Shown in pieces: positions 1 to 11,400 of a stretch of DNA of 64,000 nt (position 1 is the first letter of the stretch; each line of letters begins with the position of its first letter). This DNA comes from Prionace glauca. Taxonomy: Eukaryota > Chordata > Chondrichthyes > Carcharhiniformes > Carcharhinidae. A program made the translations under genes and the position numbers. Location of the stretch: positions 12,141,543 through 12,205,542 of the forward strand of contig CM075761.1 in NCBI GenBank assembly GCA_037974335.1, written 5' to 3'. Under the pieces are notes generated by a model. It saw nothing but the letters and a program-made list of their open reading frames with translations, had not been told where the DNA came from and did not search any database.

Positions 1-35
1 ACCTGTACAAATGTTTTTTTTAAATGTTGTAATTA

Positions 36-165
36 CACCTGCCACTAACACCCCCTCTGAAAGCTCATTCCATATGGGTACCACGCTTTGTGTGAAGCAG
101 TTTACCCTCACACACCCCTTTATAAGTTTCCCCTCTCAACTTCGAGCTGTGCTCCTTAGTTTTTG
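36..165 (-). mobile_element. CR1-like LINE remnant
   Basis: On the minus strand this resembles the C-terminal coding end of a CR1-type ORF2 (the region that reads FFTQRVV..WNxLP in better copies). It is short, decayed and not assignable to one of the families used here. Confidence 0.45.
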
Positions 166-185
166 TTTCCCAACTCCTTTTTACA

Positions 186-250
186 AACAAAGAACAACTC
201 AGCACGGGAAACTGGCCTTTCGGCCCAAAGACCCCGAGCCGCCATTTTGA
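186..250 (-). mobile_element. SINE/LINE 3-prime tail fragment
   Basis: The stretch with aaagaacaa, cacgggaaac and cctttcggccc is the reverse complement of the tail shared by CR1-e LINEs and related SINEs (gggccgaagggcctgtttcc followed by TTCTTTG repeats). Only the tail is present. Confidence 0.6.
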
Positions 251-740
251 TGAATTTGCTTGTGCAATTCACTGGGAAAATACAAAACCCAACTGCAGGG
301 GGCATAAATCTGTAACACCCATAAGTTTTCGTTTGTACAGATGACTTCATTTCAAACTGGGACGAACTGCCTTCATTTGCACCCCTCCATCGTACAAAGA
401 GGAAATTCCGACGGTGGAATTAGTGCAGTTTGTTAGAAGGATAGCAGGACGGAACTATGATCAGTAACAGGAAAGGAATAACAGATTGGGTCTCTTTTTT
501 ATTTAAGAACACAAGGCTGAGAGGTAACAGAATAGATGTCCTGAAAACTGGACGAGTAGCAATTATTCAGTAACAGTTTTCTGTTGTGGGGAGGCGATGG
601 CCTCCTGATATTTTCGCTAGACTGTTAACCCAGAAACACAGTTAAAGCTCTGGGGAAACGGTTAGAATCCTGACACGGGTGTTGATTTAAATTTGAGTTC
701 TACACAATAATCTTGAATAAAGGATCTACTGATGAACATG
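251..740. other. No recognised gene
   Basis: I see no coding exon, no Ig-domain signature and no clear repeat. It is AT-rich sequence upstream of a SINE-3 copy. Confidence 0.5.
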
Positions 741-944
741 AAACCATTGTTCACTGTCGGGAATGAACCGATCTGGTTCACTCAAGTCCTTTCGGGATGG
801 AAATCTGCCGTCTTTACCCGGCCGGGCCTACATGCGACTTTACAGACACAGTAATTTGGTTCCAAAGTCTCAATGAATCTGAAATGCCCTCCATAAGTCA
901 TGGGCAGTAAATGTTGGCCAGCCAGCACGCGCACGTCCCACAAA
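741..944 (+). mobile_element. SINE-3 fragment
   Basis: It carries the body and 3-prime part of a dispersed repeat seen elsewhere in the window at 12.1, 54.9, 56.0 and 62.0 kb (ttcactcaagtcctttcggg then gggcagtaaatgttggccag). Better copies have a tRNA-like head with box A and box B, so I class it as a SINE. It abuts a CR1-e LINE. Confidence 0.55.
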
Positions 945-1762
945 GGCGGAGATTGAGAGGGGACATGATAGAAGTATATAAGATAATGAAGGGAATGGAT
1001 AGAGTTAATAGTGAGAGACTGCTCCCTAGACTGGATACGAACACGAGAGGTCATCATTTAAGGGTGAGGGGGGAGAGGTATAATTTGGAGGTGAGAAGAA
1101 GGTTCTTTACGCAGAGAGTTGTGGGGGTCTGGAACGCGCTACCGAGTAGGGTGGTGGAGGCAGGAACGTTGGACTCGTTTAAGATGCAGTTAGATAGGCA
1201 CATGAGTGAAACGAGAATGGAGGGATATGGTAGGGGATATTAAATAGGGTTAAACCTCGGGAGACACCGGAAAGGCAGACTGTAAGATTAATATTTTTGT
1301 CTTTATTCCACAGGTGGAAGTCCACCTTGTGTCAAACGAGGGGCATTCACACGGCGGGTCGTGCGTGGGCTGCTCTTGGAAGTTCCAGGAGTGGCCTAGG
1401 ACTTCATGTCGGTGTGTGTGCTTGATCCTGGACCGGTAGATGGGCGCCGCAACAGCTCAGTGACTAGCACTGCTGGCTGTGCAGGCACATGGATTTGGGC
1501 CTGTGTCTGTGGGAGTTTGCGCATTCTCCCTGTGGTTGCGTGGGTTTCCTCCGGGCGCTCCGGTTTCCTCCTACACCCCAAAAATGTGCTCTCAGGCTCA
1601 TCGGTTTTTACCAAATTGACACCATTTCTTCCCTGAATTTGACTGAGTCGGGTTCAATTCATAGAAATGCAGGGTAGAATAGGTGTAGGGTGATGTGGCA
1701 GCGCGGGCTCGTTGGGCCGAAGGGCCTGTTTCCCGTGCTGGATTGTTCTTTGTTCTTTGTAA
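945..1762 (+). mobile_element. CR1-e LINE, 3-prime end with SINE-like 3-prime UTR
   Basis: 5-prime truncated LINE. An open frame to 1243 gives the ORF2 C-terminus ([40 protein letters not shown], ending in the DRHMS region). The 3-prime UTR contains a SINE-like body from about 1440 (agctcagtgactagcactgc, gtttgcgcattctccc) and ends in gggccgaagggcctgtttcc plus TTCTTTG repeats. A copy about 96% identical by eye lies inverted at 29521-30328, with different truncation points and flanks, so the two are independent insertions. Confidence 0.85.
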
Positions 1763-1889
1763 ATGCTTAAAAATGTAGATATTTAAACTTAAAAAACGTT
1801 AACCCATCCTTCATGCTGCATCTATCGAATAGCACACTCTGACCTACAATGGAGAAATGTTAATTATTGCACTCTACCAATTTGTGCAC

Positions 1890-2172
1890 TGGATAGCACT
1901 GCTATCTCACAGCACCAGAGAACCGTGTTCGATACCTGGTTTGGGTCACTGTCTGTGTGGAGTCTGAATGTCCTCTCCCCGTCTGTGTGGGTTTTCTCCC
2001 ATCGCTCCAGTTTGCTCCCACAGTCCAAAAAAGGTGTGAGTTGGTGTATTGGAGGTGCTAAGAATTGTCCCTCAGTGTATCCAATCAGGCGTCGCAGTGT
2101 GGAGACGAGGGGACTTTCTCCGTAACTTCATTGCAGTGTTAATGTAAGCCTACTTCTGTCATTAATAAAATT
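1890..2172 (+). mobile_element. SINE-2
   Basis: tRNA-derived head (ggatagcactgctatctcac; box-B-like gttcgatacctgg), HE1-type central part, and a tail reading cattgcagtgttaatgtaag that differs from SINE-1. It lies just upstream of gene A. Confidence 0.7.
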
Positions 2173-2419
2173 CGAGGAGGTTTGATTTTGAGAGTCGGCT
2201 GCTCTGCTGTGACGCACAAACTGTGGGGTTTGTCAAACGAATATTGTGTTCACCCCAAGACTGCCCCGCAATGGTGACATCATCTCAACAGCAGAGGTCG
2301 TCATAGTTTCCATTGAATCTGTAAAGACCCAACTGGATGGGAGGCAGACCACGTCATTGTGTCCACAGTGTCTATAGAAGCGAGCCCGTGAGACACAACA
2401 CAAGGAAATTTCTATCAAG
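2173..2419 (+). promoter_or_regulatory. Putative promoter/5-prime UTR of gene A
   Basis: Flank immediately before the gene A signal-peptide exon. It is free of recognised repeats. A weak TATA-like tctatagaag sits at 2371-2380, about 45 bases before the ATG, and CRE-like gtgacgca and acgtcattg words occur upstream. Position is the main argument; no transcription start can be read from the sequence. Confidence 0.25.
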
Positions 2420-2474
2420 ATGGCCGAAGAATCTCTATCTCTGATACTCATTTTCCAAATCCTGAAGTTTCACT
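2420..2474 (+). CDS. Gene A exon 1: signal peptide
   Basis: The ATG at 2420 opens [18 protein letters not shown], an acidic start followed by a hydrophobic run typical of a leader. The exon ends after one base of the next codon, at donor GTGAGT (2475), giving phase 1. That matches the phase of the V exon, where the split codon becomes Phe. If not spliced, the frame meets a stop shortly afterwards. Confidence 0.75.
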
Positions 2475-5400
2475 GTGAGTAAGAGGCGGCTGAGGATTTT
2501 AATCGGAATCAATTTTATAAACCAGAAAGAACTCTTTCATTCTGGTTTATAAAGCGTGAGCCAGTGTTCAGGTGAAGACATTTGAACTGATCATATAAGT
2601 TCATTTATTGGTTCCACCCATAAAGCGAAGAAAATAAGTATAACAAACAATGATTACAAAGAATTATGAGACTGTGCCGTGGATAGCACTGCTGAACTGG
2701 GTTCGATACCTGGTTCGGGTCACTGGGAACTGGGTTCGATACCTGGTTCGGGTCACTGTCTGTGCGGCGTCTGCGTGTCCTCTCCCCGTCTGCGTGGGTT
2801 TCCTCCCATCGCTCCAGTTTGCTCCCACAATCCAAAAGTGGTGCTAATTGGTGCATTGGAGGTGCTAAATATTCTCCCTCAGTGTATCCGAACAGACGCT
2901 GCGGTGTGGAGAATAGAGCATTTTCGCCGTAACTTTATTGCAGTGTTAATGCACTTCCGGCATTAACAAAATAAATTACAATTCGAGGCTATTTTGATGT
3001 TTAGAGTCGATTTCAGATATTTCAATAATCAGTGCTTCTGTCACAATAATCTCTCTAGTTACAGAATCCGAGTCCTCTCTGTCTCAGATCCCCTTCACAA
3101 TGACAGCTGAAGTGGGCCAAACGGTGGAATTACTCTATCATGACACTCAAGAAGTGGATTGGGGGTCCAAATATGCTTGGTACAAACAGCGGCTGGGTGA
3201 AGCCCCGACACTAATAAACACTACAACCTGTACCAGGGCCGACTGCAAGTTTATTTCTGAAAAAGCCTATCCAGGAAATGTGTTGGTTCTGAAAATTCGC
3301 AGTGTCCAGACGCGTGACTCTGGTTCCTACTACTGTGTATATACTCGGTCTGCACTGTTCCGGAATGGAACCATACTCCTGGTTGGAGGTAAGAGAGCAA
3401 GGTAAATTCACTCAGAGTATGAACAAAGAACAAAGAACAAAAACAGCCCGGGAAACAGGCCCTTCGGCCCAACGAGCCCGCGCCACCATTTTAATATGAC
3501 CAGTACCCCCTCCTCCCATGACCCTTATCAATGCTATGACACTCCACATTCAGGAACTAATTTATTAGCCCCAATCAGCCTAACAGCGCTTCTTTGTAGT
3601 GTGACAGGAAACCGGAGCACCCGGAGAAAACCCACGCAGGCACGGGGAGAATGTGCATACTTCCACAGACTCCGGCCCAAATCCATGTGTCTGCACAACA
3701 AGCAGTGATAGAGACTGAGCTGTCGTGTTGCCCACCATTTGGTCCAGTTTAAGCACACAGTAACGACATGAAGCACTAGGCTATCCACAAACATCCAAGA
3801 GCAACTCATGTGCCTTTCTAAGTAACTCTTAAACAATTCCAGAGTGCTTGCCTCCACCACCTTACTTGGCAGAGCATTCCATATCCCCACTACCCTCTGT
3901 GTGAAAAACCTCCCTCTAATATCCATGTTATACCCCTCCCACCTCACCCTAAACTCGTGGCCCCTCGTACTGTGTGTCTCTAACATAGGAAATAGTTTAC
4001 TCTATCTGTACCTTTAATAGTCTTACATACCTCTATTAGATCCCCCTCAGTCGCCTTCTTTCAAGGGAAAACAGCCACAATTTGCTCAATCTTTCCCCAT
4101 AACCCAGTCCTTCCATACCAGGCAACATCCTGGTAAACCTCCTCTGCACTGTCTCCAGAGTCTCCACGTCCTTCCGGTAGTAAGGCGACCAGAACTGGAC
4201 GCAGTACTCCGAATGCGGCCTAACCAACGTTCTATACAACTACAACATTTGACTCCAGCTCTTATATTCTATACCCCTTCCTATGAAGGCTAACATACCA
4301 TTAGCTTTCTTCACAGCTTTCTCCACTTGTACTGCCACCTTCAAAGACTTGTGCACTTGCATCCCCAGGTCCCGCTGGGTTTCTATACTCTTTATAGGCC
4401 TCCCGTTTATCTCATAATTCCGCCCTACATTATTTCTGCCAAAGCGCATCACCTCACATTTATCAGGATTAAACTCAATTTGCCACATATCTGTCAAATA
4501 TACCAGCCAATCAATATAGGCATGATCTTTTTTGTGTGTAAATTAAACGTTAACTGTTTCCCAATTTCTGTCCAGACAGTTCCACCAACAAGACGGCTGT
4601 GCAGGTATTAGTCCCACCGGATGAGCCGGATGTGAATGATCATGTGCCCTTAGTGTGTTTGGTCAGTGGAGTTTCTTCCAACCAGATTCCTATTTTCTGG
4701 AATATTTCTGGCATGATCACTGAGGGATCGAGTGATCCCGGGATAATGGAGGATGACGGGATCTACAGCATCAGAAGTCGTGTCATGGTGTCGGGGCAAG
4801 TCTGGAGAAGTGGCGGTGTCGGTACTTGTATTGTACAACTGGGGATTCCAGGCAAATATTGGACGGAAAGTGTGTCCTTCCCCAATGCAGCAGAAACTGA
4901 GACAGGTGAGTTATTAACCTCCACAATGATGGTTTGAATTCAACTTGTAATAGGGATTTGTGTAGGGATATGGGGATAGGGTCTGGGTGGGATTGTGTTC
5001 GGTGCAGACTCGATGGGCCGAAGGGCCTGTTTCTGCACTGTAGGGTTCTATGCTGGTTCTATATGCAGGATAGAATAGGTGTGGGGTGATGTGGCGGCGC
5101 GGGCTCGTTGGGCCGAAGGGCCTGTTTCCCGTGCTGGGTTGTTCTTTGTTCTTTGTTCTTTGTTCTTTGTAATCAGTTGCATTAATGTTCCAACTATTCA
5201 GAAATTGCCGTCTGTTAGGTACACAGGAGAGATCTCCAGTTTTACCTGCATTATTTATTAGTTTCACAAATATACTAACATTAACGCTGCAATGAAATTG
5301 CTGTGAAAATCCCCTATTCGCCACACTCCTGCGCCTCTTGGAGTGCACTGAAGAAGAATTCAGCATGTCCAATATCGCCAACCAGCTCGGCTTTCGAGAA

Positions 5401-8400
5401 TTGGAGGAAACTGGAACGTTTGGAGGAGGCGAGCACCGATTTGGGACTCGGCACAGACAGTGATCCAAGCCGGGAATCAAACCAGGTTCTCTGGCAATGT
5501 GAGGCAGCAGAGGAAATGTGAGGCCAATCCGGTCATTTCTCCCATTCAAGGCAGAGTCTGTTTTCCCGGGTGAAAGTTTTTTTTATTGAATCTGCGTCCA
5601 CCGCTCTTTTCGGACATTGGATTTTCAAACTCAGTTGAGGTCAGTCCGACGCTGGAAGAGCTTTGCAATCAAGAAACAGAAGCATTGAAAGTATTTTCAA
5701 AATCTTTTTTTTTTCCCTTTTGAGGCGTTCTTTCCGTTTTCCATAATCTCACCCCTGAATCTACCGTTTGGCAACTGTTTTGTAATAAATTCCTAGTACC
5801 TGGAATCCAATCGCATTAAAATCAAGATCAAAAGCAATGCGCAAATTGCATTTATCGATTATCTTGTGATTATCTGTTTGATCTTCTGATTAAGAGCACA
5901 TCTGAATGGCCAACGGAAACATCTATAACAAGAGATCTCACAACTGGAATTTGGACTCTGTAGCGAGAAATGCACAAAACTGTGAGGGAAATTTGGATGG
6001 AGTGGCAGTATTTCAGTAGCTATTTCAAAGATGCGGTGCATTCTATGTGCTGTGGGGTGACCCACAATGACATTAGGGACGGAATTCCAGGATTTTGTCC
6101 CAGTAACTGCATCAGAATGCCAATATGTTTCCAAGTCAGGATATTCAGTGGTTGGGAGAAGAAAATGTAGGCGGTGGTGTTTCCTTGCATCTGCTGCCCA
6201 TGTCTTTCTAGATAGAAGTGTTCTTAGGTTTAGAAGGTGCTGTCTCAGGATCTTTGATGAGTTGCTGCAGTGAGTGCAGACACACTGCTGATTCTGAGCG
6301 TAGCGCTGGCTGAGGGAATGAATGTGTTGCCAATCGAGCGGGCTGCCTGGCCCTTCATGGTGTCCAGCTTCTTACGCGTTGTTGGAGTTGCACCCAACCA
6401 GGCAAGTCGGTGCCGGGGTGGGGAGGGCGTGGGGGGGGGGGGGGGGGGGGGTGGCGGCGGAGGTGGTGGTAATCCATCACATTTCTGATTTGTGCTTTAT
6501 AGATGGTGAACAGGCTTTGGGGAGTCAGGAGGTGAGTTATTCTCCACAGGATTCCCAGCCTCTGACCCACTTCTGTAGTCACTCTGTTTAAGTGGGCATT
6601 CCAGTTGAGTTTTGATCAATGATAATCGGAAAAAAATGCCAATGGTGATTCAGTTATGGATATAACACAATGTCGAGAGGCAATGGTTAGAATGTCTGCG
6701 TTCAGCTTCCGGTCCCAGCAACGCGGAAAGATTTATTTGACTCAGCAGCAATTTCTAATAGTTTTCTCTCTACAGGATGGTGCAATCTGGAACTTTCCAT
6801 TGCCGTAATTATCCTGGTGATCCCGATTATTCTTTTTGTCCTTCTCTCCATTTGTATTTGGAAGAAAGGGAGATCAGGTGAGGAATAATGTTCAGTAGGA
6901 ATATCATTACTGTTGGAGGACAGCAAATGTTGTCCCATTGTTTTTGAAGGGGAGAAGGGACTTCCCTGGGAATTATAGACCGGTGAGTCTTACTTCTGTG
7001 GTGGGTAAGGTTTTGGAAAGGATTATTAGAGACAGGATTTATAGTTATTTGGAGAGTAATGAGTTGATTAGAGACAGTCAGCATGGTTTTGTAGCGGGTA
7101 GGTCATGCCTTACTAACCTTATCGAGTTCTTTGAGAAAGTGACCAAAGAGGTGGATAGGGGTAAGGCAGTTGATGTGGTGTATATGGATTTTATCAAGGC
7201 GTTTGATAAGGTTCACCATTGTAGGCATCTGCAGAAAATGCAGATGTATGGGATTGGGGGTGATCGAGGTAATTGGATCAGGAATTGGCTAGCAGATAGG
7301 AGACAGAGGGTGGTGGTTGATGGTAAATATTCGTCATGGAGTTCGGTTACGAGTGATGTGCCTCAGGGATCTGTTTTGGGGCCACTGCTGTTTGTAATTT
7401 TTATTAATGATCTGGATGAGGGTATAGTTGGGTGGATTAGGAAGTTTGCTGATGACACCAAAATCGGAGGTGTGGTAGATTGTGAGGAAGGGTGTCATAG
7501 TTTGCAGGGTGACTTAGAAAGGTTGCAGAGCTGGGCGGTGAGGTGGCGGATGGAGTTTAATGTGGAGAAGTGTGAGGTAATTCATTTCGGTAGGAATAAC
7601 AGATGTGTTGAGTATAGGGCTAACGGGAGGACTTTGAATAGTGTGGAGGAGCAGAGGGATCTAGGTGTATGTGTACATAGATCCCTGAAAGTTGGGAATC
7701 AAGTAGGGTTGTTAAGAAGGCATACGGTGTCTTGGCGTTTATTGGTAGGGGGATTGAATTTAGGAGTCGCAGCGTCATGATGCAACTGTACACAACTCTG
7801 GTGCGGCCACACTTGGAGTATTGTGTGCAGTTCTGGTCCCCACATTACAGGAAGAATGTAGAGGCTTTGGAGAGGGTGCAGAGGAGGTTTACCAGGATGT
7901 TGCCTGGTATGGAGGGGAGATCCTATGAGGAGACACTGAGAGATTTGGGGTTGTTTTCGCTGGAAAGAAGGCGGCTAAGAGGGATCTCATTGAAACATAT
8001 AAGATGATTAGAGGTTTAGACAGGGTAGATAGTGATAGCCTTTTTCCTAGGATGGAGAAAGCTAGCACGAGGGGGCATGACTTTAAATTAAGGGGGGGTA
8101 GTTATAGGACTGATGTCAGGGGTAGGTTCTTTACCCAGAGGGGGGTGAGGGACTGGAATGCCCTGCCTGCTGCAGTTGTAAATGCGCCTAGTTTGGGGGC
8201 GTTTAAGAGATCTGTGGATAGGTTTATGGACGAAAAGGGATTGGTTTAGGCTAGTGGGTCATTGTTTTGTAACTGGTCGGCGCAACATCGTGGGTCGAAG
8301 GGCCTGTTCTGCGCTGTAGTGTTCTATGTTCATCCAATGTGACTTCCCTCGAAGGTTTAAATTACTGATCACAGTGTCTTGTTTCAGGAGAGCGAGCGGA

Positions 8401-11400
8401 GGGAGCCGGGAAAGAAAGGTGAGTAACTGGGCCATTTTCAAAGTTCATCTCTCTGTATATAATATCCTGTTGAACACAGTTCAAAACCACTACTTATTCC
8501 AATGGTATATGGTGAAATTTTTCATATTTTAACAATGAATGTCCTTTCTCTCAAATATTTCTGGGCCAGGATTTGCAGAATATAACACCTGTTTAATTGC
8601 GTTTATTTTCAAATCCAGTTTTAGCTTGAGAGAAAGACAACGCAAAGGGCAGCGGAAAGAGAGACAAACGGGTAAGTTATATCCAATGTTGGCAAAGTTT
8701 CGATATCACTGAACACATAAATCATAGAGTCTTTGCAGTGGGCGGCACGGTCGCACAGTGGTTAGCACAACTGCTTCACAGCTCCAGGGACCTGGGTTCG
8801 ATTCCCTGGCTCGGGTCAATGTCTCTGAAGAGTTTGCGCATTCTCGTTGTTTCTGCGCGGGTTTCCTCCGGGTACTCCGGTTTCCTCCCACAGTCCAAAG
8901 ATATGTGGATTAGGTTGATTGGCCATGCTATAATTGCCCCTTAGTGTCTTAAGATGCTCAGGTGAGATGGGTTAGTTGTTAAAATATGCAGGGATATGGA
9001 GGGAGGCCCTGGGTGGGTTTGTGGTCGGTGCAGGCTGGATGGGCTGAAGGGCCTCTTTCTGCACTGTAGGCTTCTATGATTCTATGATCAATGATGAGTG
9101 CAGAAGGCCAGTCGCCGCATCAAACCTGCATTGAGACCAAACCTATCCAGGCTCTATCCCTGTGGCGCCACACATTTACTGAGCTGATGCCCCCGGCGGT
9201 CAGCGCAAATGAGCATGGCCCATCCACCTAAACTACACATCTTTGGACTTCTGCAAACTAACCCGACCCGCCACATAGACACCATTGACATTTATATAAG
9301 TGATGAAATATAGTGGTGGCGTTGGTGGTGTGGTGGGGGGGGGGGGGGGGGGTGCAGGGGGACAGAACCCTGTGCTACACCAAGGGACACTTTCTTCCAC
9401 ATACTAAGCATCCTCCTGTCGTCACACGTTGTCTCCAGCAACCGATCCAATACTGAATACTCTTTATCAAATTACCCTGAATATTTGCATGTCTCCAATT
9501 TGGAACCATGTCAAAGGCTTTGCTGAAATGCATGTCAACTACATCGGCTGCACTACCTTCGCCTGTACACCTGGTCAGCCTCACAAAATTCAATCAGATT
9601 TGTTAGGCCTGGCCTCCCTCTGACGAAGCCATGCTCACTACCTCTGCACAAGTTCTGTCTCCCCAAGTGTCGATAGATTTTTCTCCTTCAGATGTTTCTT
9701 TCATTGTTTCCCTCCCACTGATGTGAGACTCACTTGTCTGCAGTTCCCTGGTTCATCTCTACAACTCTTCCTAAATAACCCAACCACATTTGTCGTCCTT
9801 CTGGGATCTCCCGTGGCCATAGAGGAATTGAAAAATATGAACCAGTGGCCCTGCAATTTCCCCTCTTGCCTCCCAAAGCTGGTGAGCGCCAATTTAGCTG
9901 GACTTGGATATTTATCCACTTTTCAGGATGACAACACCCCGAATAGCTTATGTAAATTTGCTCAAGAACTGCACAGTCCCTCTCCCTGAATTCTGGATCA
10001 TAGTCCTCATTAACTTGGGTGAAGAAGGATGTGGTGTATTCATTTAGCACCTGACCCATGTCTTCTTACTCCACTCACAGTCTGTCGTCTTCGCGCCGAA
10101 TGGACCCTATTCTTTTTCTGTTTGATATACATATGATTATGCTGGGATTTTCCCGACTTTTTCCAGACTGGACTTTCTCATATCCGTATGGAGAGTTGCC
10201 CCGTGCTTCACATCGTTAGTGTCCGCTTAAACTGGACTAACTGACGGGCAACACGGTCCCTCAGTGACAATCACTGTTTGCTGTGCAGATACATGGACCC
10301 GGGTCGGATCTCCGACTTAGGTCAGTGTCTGTGGGAGTTTGCACATCCTTCCCGTGTTTGCGTGGGTTTTCTCCGGGTGCGCCTGTTTCCACCCACACCC
10401 TACAAACGTGCGTTTCGGCTGATTGACGTTAACAAATTGTCCCGAAATTAGACCTCCCTGAATCTGGCGTACATATAATTCTCTAAATTTGCACCCCTTT
10501 ATTGTGGAACCCAACAGATGTAGGCAAAAGTCAGAGGTAGAAGAAGGATCGGACTGAGACACTCACTGAGTGTTAAAATGGCGGCGCGGGCTTGTAGGGC
10601 CGAAGGGCCTGTTTTCTATGTTCTGCTGTTCCTTGTTTTTTGTATTCCAAACTGCTTTCACAAATTGATATCTTCCACTTTGTTACACAGATAACTCTCA
10701 CCAAACATATGGAAAGAGAACACAAGACTGTGCAGTTCAGGTAAACACTTTGCAAATATTTTAATATCATTGCGGAAATTGGATTTTGGAATAAGTTGCA
10801 GGATATCCCATCTGGGATAGTTCATGCGGCTGTCAGCGAGCAGCTCACTGTCTGAAGCATCTAATTGTGACCAAATCACATTCGTCCACACTTTGGAACC
10901 AGAACATATATCTCTGCGGCTCTTCCAAATGATCATCCAGCGATTGAGTTAATGTTCCGGTTACAATACCTCAGACAGACGTTCCTGCGGATTTCCAGCA
11001 GTTTTCATTGCTGATTGCCAGATTTCTGCGTCTTTTCTTTCACTTTCTATTTTTTGCGGTGGGTCTAATTCTCCCTCACTCAGTTCCAGGTTCCCTCCCA
11101 TCTGCGCACATCTGGAAATGTATTCATTGCTGGGGTTATGTTCACAGTGAGATAGTGGTTAGCAATGCTCCTTCTAAGCATCGGGGACACAGGTTCAATC
11201 CTCGGCTTTGTTCACTGTCTCTGTGGGGTTTGCACGTTCTCCCCGGGCCTGTGTGAGTTTCCTCCGGTGTTCCAGTTTCCTCTCCCTTCCAAAGATGTGC
11301 GGGTTAGGTGGAATAGTGAATTGCCCTTAGTGTCAGGCGGACTAGCTCGAGTAAACGCATGGGGAAAGGGCCTGAGTGTGATTGTGGTGCAGACTGGATG

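Noticed and set aside
8738-8830. tRNA gene-like box A and box B
   Set aside because: They belong to tRNA-derived SINE heads; no intact cloverleaf or acceptor stem, and the same unit recurs many times.
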